From an uncultured Saprospiraceae bacterium (GTDB taxonomy: Bacteria; Bacteroidota; Bacteroidia; Chitinophagales; Saprospiraceae), in contig CALFUQ010000039.1 in NCBI GenBank assembly GCA_937929885.1, positions 1 through 37,007 on the forward strand: a stretch of 37,007 nucleotides of DNA, written 5' to 3'. Shown in pieces: positions 16,064 to 25,146 of this stretch. How positions within the stretch are numbered: the first letter of the stretch is position 1; every line of letters starts with the position of its first letter. Under the pieces are notes generated by a model. That model saw only the letters and a program-made list of their open reading frames with translations, had not been told where the DNA came from and did not search any database. The translations under genes were made by a program, and so were the position numbers.

Positions 16064-18445
16064 TTAATGGAAATGTCCACAGCCAATAGGAGAACCTGGA
16101 GGCATATCACTAATAGCTGGTAATTTAAACGCTGAAGGATCATCCAAAGCAGATTTATAAAGATGTTTTAAATACGAATCAGAAGACGTGCTCGTAATCT
16201 TATCTAAAACACCATGTGCAACTGACGCAACATTATTATCTACATTCTCATCTGATATCAACTTAAGCATATGTGAGAATGCAATTAGTTTGTTTTGATC
16301 CATGATTGCTGATTGATAACTACCAGTTGCCTTCGCATTATAAATTCCTTCCATTACTTCTGTCAAATATCTATCAAGCGATAAAGCTGAGCCAAAGGCT
16401 ACATTATTTCTATAGATTCTAGCTAACCTCACATGGTCTAATAAAAATCTAATTGTATGATTAGTCAAACTCTCTGCAGGCCCTAAGGCATCAAATACTA
16501 ATCCAGTATTACTTTCAAAACTCTCACGATCTCTACTGTAACCAAAGGCTGGCGGAGGTATAAGTTCTAAAATGTGCGAAGGGATTTCTAAACTAGATGG
16601 ACTTATTACATTGAGAAGAGAAACTAAGGCTTCTTTCTGAACCGAAGCGTTAACTGGTTTAACTTCATTGTTAAGCATGTCCCCTTTGACATTATAATCA
16701 TACTCAACTCCACCAATCAATTTAGCAGCCGCTTCTATCTGATATCTCGGCATCAAGTAAAGTGGCACTAATACTTTTTCTAATTCTGAATAAGGCATTC
16801 CCTCCCTTATACTATGCTCTCCAAATCTTTGCATGCTCTCTGCACGCAACTCCATCATCCTATCCAACTCCGCTGTAGCACTCGCTCCATTATCCCATAA
16901 GTGTGCATAAGGATGCGCACCACCTGCAGGTCGAGCATCTCGATCAGAAATAAACTTTAATCCTTTTGTCTGTGCAGCTTCGATTATTGATTTTAAGCCT
17001 GCATCTTCCTCCTCTTGAGTATTAAACTGCGTATAGCCATATCTGATGGTTACTTTATCCCACTCTCCTATCTTATCATCATACACTTCATTCAAATCAA
17101 CATTGCCAGATGCATCTAGTTTAATAACTGGATGAGGGTAATCCATTACGGATGCTCGATCATTTACACTAGAAGCAAAGTTATGTGCTAGTCCAATCGT
17201 ATGTCCTACCTCATGAGCAGATAACTGTCTAAGTCTTGCCAATGCTAATTGCTTCATACTCTCATCAGCATTAGGCGTACCATCATAAGGAGACAAAATA
17301 CCTTGCGCAATCATGAAGTCTTGTCTTACTCTGAGTGATCCTAAAGAAACATGCCCTTTGATAATTTCTCCTGTTCTAGGGTCTGCTACTGATGCTCCAT
17401 AAGACCAGCCACGGGTGCTTCGATGAACCCATTGGATCACATTATATCTTACATCCATCGGGTCAGCATCTGCAGGCATCTCCTTAACTTGAAATGCATT
17501 TACAAAACCCGCTGCTTCGTAAGCTTGATTCCACCAGCTTGCTCCTTCTATGAGCGCAGACTTAATGGGTTCTGGGCAACCTGAATCAACATAATAAACT
17601 ATTGGCTCTACCGCCTCACTCTTAGCAGCAGTAGGGTTTTTTTTCTGTAATCGATGTCTTCTTATAAATCTCTTCTCAATCGACTCTTCTATCGGAGTGG
17701 CATAATCATAAAATGAGACAGTACCATATGCGCTGTAAGGATGAAATGCACGAGGCGTATAATTATCATCTGGTAATTCTATAAATGAGTGGTGTTGTCT
17801 TACAGTCACCGCATTAGCATTAGGTGCAACGCTACGGATGTATGCTCCTTCAGGATTACCTGTGAATGTAAGTATAGATTCAAACTCCGAATTCTTAGGG
17901 AAGTTTTTAGTTCTTGGTTCCCAGATTGCACATCTCGTTTTATCTAATTTGTATGATCCTTGTTTTGTACGTTTTAATCTACCCACCACATTATGTGCAT
18001 CTCTAAGTAAAAATGGTGTTATATCTATTTCTAATGAAGTCGAACCTTCAGCTTGTTCCTTAATCGGAAATCCCCAGAGTACAGATTCGGCAAAAGCCTC
18101 TTTGACTGCTCTTTGCTCAAGTGGATTATCACTTATCGCTCTAAATTCTTGATTGGGTTGTACCAGCAAAACCTTATCACCTGTTCGTATAAATTTCACA
18201 ATCTGTGTGCCCCCTAATTGGCCTCTATCTAGTCCTATGTCATTAGACCCAACTCCCGCAGATAATGAATTAACATAGAGGAATTCGAAATCCAACTTAC
18301 TATCTGGGAGCTGTAACATAATCTTGCCCGCATCCTTATCATACTTATAATTAAAAAATCCATCAAGTAAATCGGAACCTGACAAATTAAATATCAAACA
18401 ACTAAATAAAAATGTAGCTACAGTTCTAAGTAAGTACAACATCAT
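16064..18445 (-). CDS. Zinc-dependent metalloprotease, DUF5117/DUF4953 metzincin type
   Basis: A 793-residue exported metzincin. A hydrophobic N-terminus (about residues 4-22) serves as signal peptide. Residues ~35-200 resemble DUF5117 (YVNSLSAGVGSNDIGLDRGQ is characteristic). The catalytic domain has the extended zinc motif HEVGHTIGLAH, with H411, H415 and H421 as ligands and E412 as catalytic base, plus SVMDYPHP as the likely Met-turn. The C-terminal ~250 residues are helical. Family members are 750-900 residues and are secreted or periplasmic; their substrates are not known to me. The start overlaps the TMEM220-like gene by 20 bases and the MG2-plug gene follows 17 bases downstream, so the three are probably one unit. 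The tail ends in a small CGHFH motif, rich in potential metal ligands. Confidence 0.9.
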   Translation of the reverse strand: MMLYLLRTVATFLFSCLIFNLSGSDLLDGFFNYKYDKDAGKIMLQLPDSKLDFEFLYVNSLSAGVGSNDIGLDRGQLGGTQIVKFIRTGDKVLLVQPNQEFRAISDNPLEQRAVKEAFAESVLWGFPIKEQAEGSTSLEIDITPFLLRDAHNVVGRLKRTKQGSYKLDKTRCAIWEPRTKNFPKNSEFESILTFTGNPEGAYIRSVAPNANAVTVRQHHSFIELPDDNYTPRAFHPYSAYGTVSFYDYATPIEESIEKRFIRRHRLQKKNPTAAKSEAVEPIVYYVDSGCPEPIKSALIEGASWWNQAYEAAGFVNAFQVKEMPADADPMDVRYNVIQWVHRSTRGWSYGASVADPRTGEIIKGHVSLGSLRVRQDFMIAQGILSPYDGTPNADESMKQLALARLRQLSAHEVGHTIGLAHNFASSVNDRASVMDYPHPVIKLDASGNVDLNEVYDDKIGEWDKVTIRYGYTQFNTQEEEDAGLKSIIEAAQTKGLKFISDRDARPAGGAHPYAHLWDNGASATAELDRMMELRAESMQRFGEHSIREGMPYSELEKVLVPLYLMPRYQIEAAAKLIGGVEYDYNVKGDMLNNEVKPVNASVQKEALVSLLNVISPSSLEIPSHILELIPPPAFGYSRDRESFESNTGLVFDALGPAESLTNHTIRFLLDHVRLARIYRNNVAFGSALSLDRYLTEVMEGIYNAKATGSYQSAIMDQNKLIAFSHMLKLISDENVDNNVASVAHGVLDKITSTSSDSYLKHLYKSALDDPSAFKLPAISDMPPGSPIGCGHFH

Positions 18446-18800
18446 GCTTCTTTTTATGAATAAAATAATAAATAAGTGTAGTGATAAAGCTAATTAATAA
18501 TCCGCCAAACTCTCGCACGTTTTCGATATACGGATTCTCTGCTTTCATGCTGCCAGTGACAGAAGGCATCCCATCTTGTACCCAATTAATGAAAGAAGGT
18601 AGATAAGTCGCTAACCAAACCGCAAGCATAACCAAAACCACTAAGGTGATAATAGGAAACCTCAGGCCTTTATACGCGGCAAAAGTTATAAATGAAACAA
18701 ATAAATAAATGGGAATCCAAATAAAAAAATCTGGATCATTATACTGCAATGTTCCAAAAATTAGAAATAAGATAGAGGTGGCTAGGTGGATATACTTCAT
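18426..18800 (-). CDS. TMEM220-like integral membrane protein
   Basis: This 124-residue protein has four predicted membrane helices (about 5-20, 26-43, 50-68 and 95-114). It matches the transmembrane family 220 pattern, with QYNDPDFFIWIPIYL after the first helix. The function of the family is not established. The basic tail HKKKHDVV places the C-terminus in the cytoplasm. The stop lies 20 bases inside the start of the downstream metalloprotease gene, implying translational coupling. The upstream neighbour is the M43-like protease gene, 92 bases away. Confidence 0.8.
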   Translation of the reverse strand: MKYIHLATSILFLIFGTLQYNDPDFFIWIPIYLFVSFITFAAYKGLRFPIITLVVLVMLAVWLATYLPSFINWVQDGMPSVTGSMKAENPYIENVREFGGLLISFITTLIYYFIHKKKHDVVLT

Positions 18801-18892
18801 ATTCGAGTAAGTGATATCCTAAAATAAAATTTAATTCGACCTTTATCGCAGGGGGGAAATACTTTATTTTTTATTTAAGATTTGTAGTAATC

Positions 18893-19645
18893 TTAGTTGT
18901 ACACAATGAAGTCAATATCGTCAATGAGGTACCTCCTAAACTTTAAGGCAAAGTCTCTCATACGCTCTAATTGCTCATCTGTGAATCCGTTAACCTCAGC
19001 GTTGTAAGACATATGATTATGCTGCTCTGCTTTGTGGTTGTGAAGGCCCATCATTCGCTTATTGAAGTTGCTCATCTCCCACGGGTGTTCTAAACCAAGG
19101 AAATGCCCAATCTCATGAACAAGAGTTGTTCTGCTATCTAAGCCAGCATATGCCATAAAAATCCTGTCGAATCTAGGCGATGTATTTTCATAGGTATCAT
19201 ATCTACCTGCCATAATCGGAGTGAATCCCATCAAGGCCTGATTAGTACCTTGCAAATAATACGTATCAAATAGATAAACATTAATCGCACCCTCCGTCTC
19301 AATCGGCTTAACTAGCTTATTGATTTCTAATTCTTCATCAGTGAAAGCATCTTGATGTAGATCTGGTAAGAATGCTTGATTAGGATCGATAAGAATATTA
19401 TTCAACTCAAATTTTACTTGACCCTCAAATTCTTGATTTACATAATCTACATTTTCATAGATACCTTTGATAAAATCATTATCAATACTATCAAGGCCCA
19501 TCATATAAAAATTCATCTTCATGACTGGAACCTCCACATAGTTAACTACTTGATCTACTCCCCAAGGATCCTTCACTCCTAGCTCGGAGTTGAATACCAT
19601 TGTTGGGAAAAGGTACATTAGCAATATTTTGAAGATCAGATTCAA
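18893..19645 (-). CDS. M43-like (pappalysin/cytophagalysin-type) metzincin protease
   Basis: A 250-residue small metzincin. The zinc motif is HEIGHFLGLEH, with H177, H181 and H187 as ligands and E178 as catalytic base. It is followed by the Met-turn HMSYN (M212) and the FTDEQLERMRDF helix usual at the end of M43 domains. Unlike many secreted M43 enzymes it contains no cysteines and no C-terminal sorting or PKD domain. The N-terminus is moderately hydrophobic (LIFKILLMYLFPTMVF), probably an export signal. The start is TTG at 19645, with an in-frame stop five codons upstream; an internal ATG at 19618 is the alternative. It may head the protease/MG2 gene block downstream (92-base gap), but a separate promoter is possible. 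Confidence 0.82.
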   Translation of the reverse strand: MNLIFKILLMYLFPTMVFNSELGVKDPWGVDQVVNYVEVPVMKMNFYMMGLDSIDNDFIKGIYENVDYVNQEFEGQVKFELNNILIDPNQAFLPDLHQDAFTDEELEINKLVKPIETEGAINVYLFDTYYLQGTNQALMGFTPIMAGRYDTYENTSPRFDRIFMAYAGLDSRTTLVHEIGHFLGLEHPWEMSNFNKRMMGLHNHKAEQHNHMSYNAEVNGFTDEQLERMRDFALKFRRYLIDDIDFIVYN

Positions 19646-19825
19646 TTCAGAATATTCTCAGGTCAAATAATAGTTTTATTAAAATTTACTATTATGAAGA
19701 CACAAGAATCTGCCGAACCCTTTTCAAAAAAATGTTAAATATTTATTTAATATGATTGAAAGTATTCACTTCTTGATTTGAAGTAACTTAATGTACAACG
19801 AAGACAACCCCAAGAATAAAGGGAA

Positions 19826-20659
19826 TTATCCTAACTCTTGCAGGATATAATCAAAAGCTAAATCGGTTAAATCTTCCCATATATCTTTTTGATCTGGAGA
19901 AACAATATACCATGCCTTAAGAGGTGGCTTGGTTTTGAATGGGCTAAGGTGTCTTACTTTTTTGATACCGTTTGCTTTAGCATTAAAATTCTTCCCTAGC
20001 TTAAAAGTCATTTCATTTTTATGGAAAAAAGCAAAATTCTTTTTCTTATACCTGATACCTGGAGCACTCATCATAGGACCACGAGCTACATGCTTATGCT
20101 TTTCTACAAACCTGTGTGCTATAGAATTAAATAGTTGCTCTTCTTTAGTAAGATCGATTAGAAAGTCCATCACTTTGCCTAAATCAAATTTACGCTTACC
20201 TGATAGTTTTAGATATTCTGCTGGCAGGTTTGCTTTGCCATAAATCTTGTAGCTTTTCCAGATGTGCTCGATATACCATTTAGGTTCTGGTTTGCTACCC
20301 CATCTTAGATCTATTTTTTTTCGCTCGACGTATAATGTTTTTGGTATTTCTATAAAGATATTTTTATCATAAATCTCATTAATAGATTGATCGTGAAACA
20401 CCAGTAATCCCTCAATAATTACATGGTCATACTTTTTTATAGCCGCATGAATAGCTTTCTTAAACTTTTTGAAATCTATAGACTTGGGAGATTCCCAGTC
20501 TGTCTTGTCTTTAATCTTAGGAATATCTTTTTCAGGATACACATACTTATCCTGCTCAATTATAGCAGTTTGAGTCCCTAATTTTTCAAACTCAGTCTTA
20601 AGCAACTTAGCGAGTGTGCTTTTCCCTGCTCTACTTACACCTCCTATTGCTATGATCAT
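19826..20659 (-). CDS. P-loop nucleoside/uridine kinase-like protein fused to a TfoX_N-like domain
   Basis: Residues 1-170 form a P-loop kinase of the uridine kinase/nicotinamide riboside kinase group: Walker A GGVSRAGKST (6-15), IIEQDKYVYP (33-42, the usual substrate-loop aspartate) and HVIIEGLLVFHD (79-90, Walker B), with a lid region RKKIDLRWGS. Residues ~172-277 form a second domain that resembles TfoX_N: GPMMSAPGIRYKKKNFAFF (the MFGG...ngk.FA pattern), EMTFKLG, then LKAWYIVSPDQ and a closing helix. The kinase substrate cannot be fixed from sequence. TfoX_N is a small fold seen in Sxy/TfoX and many stand-alone proteins, without a known activity. The frame is continuous. It is the last gene of a six-gene minus-strand unit, 15 bases after the helicase-nuclease. 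Kinase call is firm, TfoX_N call moderate. Confidence 0.78.
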   Translation of the reverse strand: MIIAIGGVSRAGKSTLAKLLKTEFEKLGTQTAIIEQDKYVYPEKDIPKIKDKTDWESPKSIDFKKFKKAIHAAIKKYDHVIIEGLLVFHDQSINEIYDKNIFIEIPKTLYVERKKIDLRWGSKPEPKWYIEHIWKSYKIYGKANLPAEYLKLSGKRKFDLGKVMDFLIDLTKEEQLFNSIAHRFVEKHKHVARGPMMSAPGIRYKKKNFAFFHKNEMTFKLGKNFNAKANGIKKVRHLSPFKTKPPLKAWYIVSPDQKDIWEDLTDLAFDYILQELG

Positions 20660-20674
20660 AAGACTTTCAGGTAC

Positions 20675-23600
20675 TTAATTATTTTCTTCATCATCTTGAT
20701 ATGCTTGAAGCTCACCATTTAGACTAAAGTTACTATTGACAAAGTCACACCATTTACAATCATCTTCACCACACCCTTTTTCAAAATTGTGCGCTTTGAT
20801 ATTTTCATAAGTCTCAATTAATTGCTTTTCAACAATCTGCAAATCACCCTCCTCTACATTGATTTCGAAATTTTTGTTATCTCCTTTATCATCTGGTTCA
20901 ATGAAATCCATAATACCAGCTGTCATTTTCTTGGATATGGTCGGATCTCCATCTAGTAAGAGTTTATAGAATACGATCTGCCTCCAGTAGTCTCCTCCTA
21001 AATTTCTATCTCCTTCTTTTAGTTTATCTAACTGTTTTCCAGATTTAGGTGGTTTTACTTTTGAAGCTCCATTTTTAGGCTTGCCTGTTTTATAATCTAT
21101 GACTACTACATGATTATCGTATACTTCTACCTTATCCAGTTTCCCTGTAATCGGTACACCTTTATACTCTCCTAAGGTTATCTTATGCTCTAACTTATAT
21201 TCCCTTGGCAAACTCCATGACTTGGCATAAGTGTCATAATACTTCCTTAGAATATCGGCTCCATAGGTGCTCGACAGTGTAGTTTCTTTAAGCGTAAAGT
21301 GCGATGCATATTTTTTCATAGATTTTTCGAAATAACTTATCAAGTCTTCTACTGGGCCAATTTTTCTTTCTGGTGATTTCTCTATATCTCCGAAATACTT
21401 CTCTAAGGCATCATGTACTGCGCTACCAAATCCCATGTAAGAACTCCTAGCTAGTGGCACTCTAAGGATATTCTCAAAATAGAAAGCGAGTGGACATTTT
21501 AAATACTTATTAAGACTCGTAACACTTACTTTGTAATCTTGTAATACTCTGTCTATGAGATCATGATCGATGAGGGACGCCTCTCCTTCTTGGTATTTCA
21601 TGAGGACTGTGGTGTAATCTTCTAAATCTTGATCTCCTAGATGTATGTCTTTAACCTCTTCCTTTCCTCCAGCCATCGATTCTGATATAAATCTACATGG
21701 AGTTAAGTCTTTGTCATCATTAGTATGTTTAGGCCAGGATATGCTCAGGTGAGCTTTAGCTCTAGTCATTGCTACATAAAACAGCCTCCTATCATCTTCG
21801 ATATTACTTAAGGATGACGCTGGTACTAGAGACTTGGGTAGTTTAAAATTTCTACTTCCTGTGTTTTTATCTACCCAGTTTTTTTCAAAACATTTAATCA
21901 TGAACACATACTCAAACTCTAAACCTTTAGATCCGTGAGCAGTGAGTAGATTTACTCCTTCTTTAGCGAAAAAAATCTTTTCTAAGGGTAGAGCTATATC
22001 TGCCATTATCATTTTTTCTACCATCTGCAACATACCTATCAGATCTAATGATGGATTTTTTGCCGTTTCCATCTTAATCAATTCAAAGAATGTATTGACC
22101 ACCTGCAGTCGCCAGGTCTTATCCTTGGTATCAATCATAATCTGATCGACTACCTTACCTTGAGTTAGAACTTTTTCAAATAAAGTTTGGACCGTAACAT
22201 TGGCGATATCTCCAATCCAACTTTCCAGCAACTCCCCTATCTGGAGTATTTTATCTACCTCATCGACTTTAGATTTTTCTAAGTGTTGTCGATTTGTTAG
22301 CACATCTCGCCATCTGATATCATCTTCTGTTTCATCTGTTCGCCGAGAACAATAAATGCTCAACTTACCTACATCTCTGGGTGTTAGATCAAAATATTTA
22401 TAATGCAAAATCTCAAACAACAAATAATCCCCAGTGTACATTCGCTCAAACTCTGCACCTAAATACCTGAGAATATTTAGTAGTCTTTTAATCTCTGGGT
22501 CATCTAATACATTGATACGCCTCTTTAAATTAATCGGTATATCATTGTATTCTAGGTACTTTACTATATCATCTATGTTTCTGTGTTTCCTGTAGATGAT
22601 AGCAATCTCGCTGAGATTAACACCTGCATCTCTCAGTTCTATGATTTTATTTATGACTGCTTTCTCCTCATGTTTTTCATTATGGTATTGTAGAAACTGC
22701 GGTTCAGCTTTAATAAGTCCTTTAACCTTGCTCTCTATCAGGTTTTTTGTAAGTGAAGGGTCTGTTGCTACAAGGCGCTCTACATTATTTTCGATAAGCG
22801 CTGTGGAGCGATCGAGGATCTCTTGTGATGATCGATAATTATTTTCTAAAACGATTACCTGAGGATCATACTTCTCTTTAAACAATTCGATGTTTTGCAT
22901 ATTAGCTCCTTGGAATCTAAATATGGACTGGTCATCATCCCCTACAACAAATAAATTAGCATCTGCCCCCCAGAAGCTTGCTAGTAGATCCAGAATCTCA
23001 TTTTGTGATCCGTTAGAATCTTGGTACTCATCGACAAGTATGTATTGATACCGTTCTTGATATGTAGCTACTAAGTCTTCATTGTCTTTAAAAGCTCTAA
23101 TGACCCATAAGATCATATCATTATAATCAAGTCGCTCTTTCTCTCTCAGTAAGTCATTATATTTTTTAAACTCTAGAGCGGCGGCGGCTCCCTCTTTATA
23201 TCGCTTTATCTCTTTATCCACAAGGCGTGGATTAGGGTCTCCTTTCTTATAAACCACTCCAGCTTTAGTCTTACCATTTTTCTTAAACTGGTACTCTTCA
23301 TCTTCTAATATATCTTTTTCACTTTGCTCATATTCTTTTTGGAGTTGCTCGATGGTCCAATTCTCTTGCTTCATTGTCGAGAATAGATTTTGCAACCTAC
23401 TCCGATCATAATAAAGGTTACCCTTAAATCTCTTAAGTACATGATCATCAGGGAACTCATCTATAATCTGCTCAAAGACATCCACTGCTTCTAAATCAGA
23501 CAATCGCTGTAAATCTCTATAGCCACCAAAGTCCTGTATGTTCTCTTGGATGATAGAATTACAAAATGCATGAAAAGTGTAGATGTTGATATTGTATGCC

Positions 23601-23875
23601 TCTGGACCGATGAATTTTAAGAGGCGTTGTCTCATGGCTACACTTCCAGCCTCAGTATAGGTTAGACAAAGAATATTTTTAAAGTTAACTTCTACTTTAT
23701 CTAAGATGCTCCCTATCCTTGCTGCAAGCAATTGCGTCTTACCCGTCCCTGGGCCTGCAATTACCATAACTGGGCCTTCGATCGTATCTACGGCTTCAAG
23801 TTGTTTTGCATTAAGTGTTTTTAATGCTTCTTTAAAGTCTTCTGTGAAATTTATTCTTTGCTTTGTTTCAGCCAA
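20675..23875 (-). CDS. UvrD-like superfamily 1 helicase with C-terminal PD-(D/E)XK nuclease and Fe-S cysteines
   Basis: A 1066-residue helicase-nuclease fusion. The N-terminal ~700 residues are a UvrD/PcrA-type SF1A 3'-5' helicase: Q-motif LNAKQLEAVD, Walker A GPGTGKT (41-47), FKNILCLTYTEAGSVAMRQR, Walker B ILVDEYQDS (near 277), DDDQSIFRFQGA (near 315), LLTAHGSKGLEFEYV, and LFYVAMTRAK. The C-terminal ~290 residues are a RecB/AddB-like nuclease, with GFGSAVHDALE (about 815), the catalytic GKLDKVEV and VVVIDYKTGK (about 907-930) and WRQIVFYKLLL. One cysteine near 788 (LKCPLAFYF) plus C1035, C1040 and C1043 match the [4Fe-4S] staple of AddB/Cas4-like nucleases. It probably acts in end resection or recombinational repair. 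The start is TTG at 23875; an in-frame TAG lies three codons upstream. It lies 38 bases after the beta-lactamase-like gene. Confidence 0.92.
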   Translation of the reverse strand: MAETKQRINFTEDFKEALKTLNAKQLEAVDTIEGPVMVIAGPGTGKTQLLAARIGSILDKVEVNFKNILCLTYTEAGSVAMRQRLLKFIGPEAYNINIYTFHAFCNSIIQENIQDFGGYRDLQRLSDLEAVDVFEQIIDEFPDDHVLKRFKGNLYYDRSRLQNLFSTMKQENWTIEQLQKEYEQSEKDILEDEEYQFKKNGKTKAGVVYKKGDPNPRLVDKEIKRYKEGAAAALEFKKYNDLLREKERLDYNDMILWVIRAFKDNEDLVATYQERYQYILVDEYQDSNGSQNEILDLLASFWGADANLFVVGDDDQSIFRFQGANMQNIELFKEKYDPQVIVLENNYRSSQEILDRSTALIENNVERLVATDPSLTKNLIESKVKGLIKAEPQFLQYHNEKHEEKAVINKIIELRDAGVNLSEIAIIYRKHRNIDDIVKYLEYNDIPINLKRRINVLDDPEIKRLLNILRYLGAEFERMYTGDYLLFEILHYKYFDLTPRDVGKLSIYCSRRTDETEDDIRWRDVLTNRQHLEKSKVDEVDKILQIGELLESWIGDIANVTVQTLFEKVLTQGKVVDQIMIDTKDKTWRLQVVNTFFELIKMETAKNPSLDLIGMLQMVEKMIMADIALPLEKIFFAKEGVNLLTAHGSKGLEFEYVFMIKCFEKNWVDKNTGSRNFKLPKSLVPASSLSNIEDDRRLFYVAMTRAKAHLSISWPKHTNDDKDLTPCRFISESMAGGKEEVKDIHLGDQDLEDYTTVLMKYQEGEASLIDHDLIDRVLQDYKVSVTSLNKYLKCPLAFYFENILRVPLARSSYMGFGSAVHDALEKYFGDIEKSPERKIGPVEDLISYFEKSMKKYASHFTLKETTLSSTYGADILRKYYDTYAKSWSLPREYKLEHKITLGEYKGVPITGKLDKVEVYDNHVVVIDYKTGKPKNGASKVKPPKSGKQLDKLKEGDRNLGGDYWRQIVFYKLLLDGDPTISKKMTAGIMDFIEPDDKGDNKNFEINVEEGDLQIVEKQLIETYENIKAHNFEKGCGEDDCKWCDFVNSNFSLNGELQAYQDDEENN

Positions 23876-23913
23876 TTGATGCTATTTTAAATATTCAAAC
23901 TTCAAATTCGATT

Positions 23914-25146
23914 TCAGTTTTTTTGCGGAAGTTGGCAATCAGAAAAATCCGCTGGATACTCTCTCGTTCTCCTTTTCTCCAACTCATAGATTCCCCTTCC
24001 TATCTCTGCCAATACTTTTATGCCTTCATCATATTCATATTTACCATCATTGTAAATTTTGTTTTCATTCATATGAATGGTAGCGGTTAGAAAGAACTCT
24101 ACCCCACTTTCAGAATCTACAATGTACGAACAGTCAGTTAAGTAGCCGTAAGCAAACCCCACCTTATTAAATATTCTGATATGTCGAGGCATCTTTTCTT
24201 TACTATCTCCAAATACAAAAAACTTTACATAGCTATCGTAATATTTGTCACCTTGCGATTTCAAATAGGAGTGTTCTCTAGGAGTCTTCTGCATCGCCTC
24301 GTAAAGAAAACTATAATCATCTTGGGTGATATTAAACTGTTGGGTCTTAGTAAAAAGCTCTGGTAATACTATCCTTATTAACGAAGCTTCCAAGTCTTTT
24401 AAATTGATAAAATTCTTTTTGCTCATGTCAAAGGGTTCTTTGATTACTTCATCACGCTGATCATCAAAGTAGCCTAAACCCTTTATAGTCTTATCTAGGG
24501 AATAAAAATAATCACCTTTAGACTTAACTTCTTCCTGATTAAATATTGGTTGGCCATCCTCATCAAAAAAAGAAACTGGATTTGTATAGGTATTATCTTC
24601 TGTACTAAATCCTCCGATCCCTACTCTAGTAACAATTCTAGAATTAGTGAAAACACTTTTCTCTCTTAGTGTTTTGTTGAGGTAGTCTTGTCCAACAAAT
24701 TCATATAATCTGTTATAAGCATCATTATCACTGACGGCAAATATTTTTTCGATGTAATGCGCTACGCTTGGCAGACCAGTAGTGGAGGTGCTATCCACAA
24801 TCGCAATAGACTGAGGAGTTCTAACAGAGTCCGTTTTCATGGTTGCCCATTTATCGATACCTATCTCATTTAACTTCTGTAAGGCTAAAAATGCTACAGG
24901 CATCTTAACCGTACTTGCTGGATAAAAGTATTGTGTTGAGTCGTAGTTGAAAGTATAGCTTTTAAGACTAGGTTTATTCTGCTCGTCTCTGTCTATCTGA
25001 GTATATACAACTTGCAACTCATACTCATCTTTACTATTAAAATACTTCTCTAATAGAGTAGACTTTGATTGTATATTTTCGAAGACATTATTATCCTCCT
25101 TGCATTGTACAAGCGTTAAGACTAAAAGAAGCCAAAACCATCTCAT
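23914..25146 (-). CDS. Class A beta-lactamase-like serine hydrolase, lipoprotein
   Basis: This 410-residue lipoprotein has a type II signal peptide (LTLVQC, lipidated C15). The catalytic domain is of the beta-lactamase2/class A type: S78-T79-V80-K81 (PASTVKMP) is the SxxK motif, SDN at 139-141 (VSDNDAYNRLYEF) the second motif, and KVG near 329 (NKVGFAYGY) stands in for KTG. The sequence is longer than a classic class A enzyme (~290), with extra material between motifs 2 and 3. It could be a beta-lactamase, a peptidase or an esterase acting in the periplasm. Resistance should not be inferred from this alone. Its ATG overlaps the DUF2490 gene's stop by four bases (ATGA), so translation is probably coupled. 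Confidence 0.85.
   Translation of the reverse strand: MRWFWLLLVLTLVQCKEDNNVFENIQSKSTLLEKYFNSKDEYELQVVYTQIDRDEQNKPSLKSYTFNYDSTQYFYPASTVKMPVAFLALQKLNEIGIDKWATMKTDSVRTPQSIAIVDSTSTTGLPSVAHYIEKIFAVSDNDAYNRLYEFVGQDYLNKTLREKSVFTNSRIVTRVGIGGFSTEDNTYTNPVSFFDEDGQPIFNQEEVKSKGDYFYSLDKTIKGLGYFDDQRDEVIKEPFDMSKKNFINLKDLEASLIRIVLPELFTKTQQFNITQDDYSFLYEAMQKTPREHSYLKSQGDKYYDSYVKFFVFGDSKEKMPRHIRIFNKVGFAYGYLTDCSYIVDSESGVEFFLTATIHMNENKIYNDGKYEYDEGIKVLAEIGRGIYELEKRRTREYPADFSDCQLPQKN

Noticed and set aside
19646-19825. 180-base gap searched for tRNA, small genes or a terminator
   Set aside because: Only weak dyads (AATAGT/ACTATT and ACTTC/GAAGT) without T-runs and a 14-codon chance frame were found.
23914-25146. 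Calling the serine hydrolase a resistance beta-lactamase
   Set aside because: SxxK, SDN and a KTG-like motif are present, but the protein is longer than usual, a lipoprotein, and KTG is changed to KVG; activity on beta-lactams cannot be claimed.
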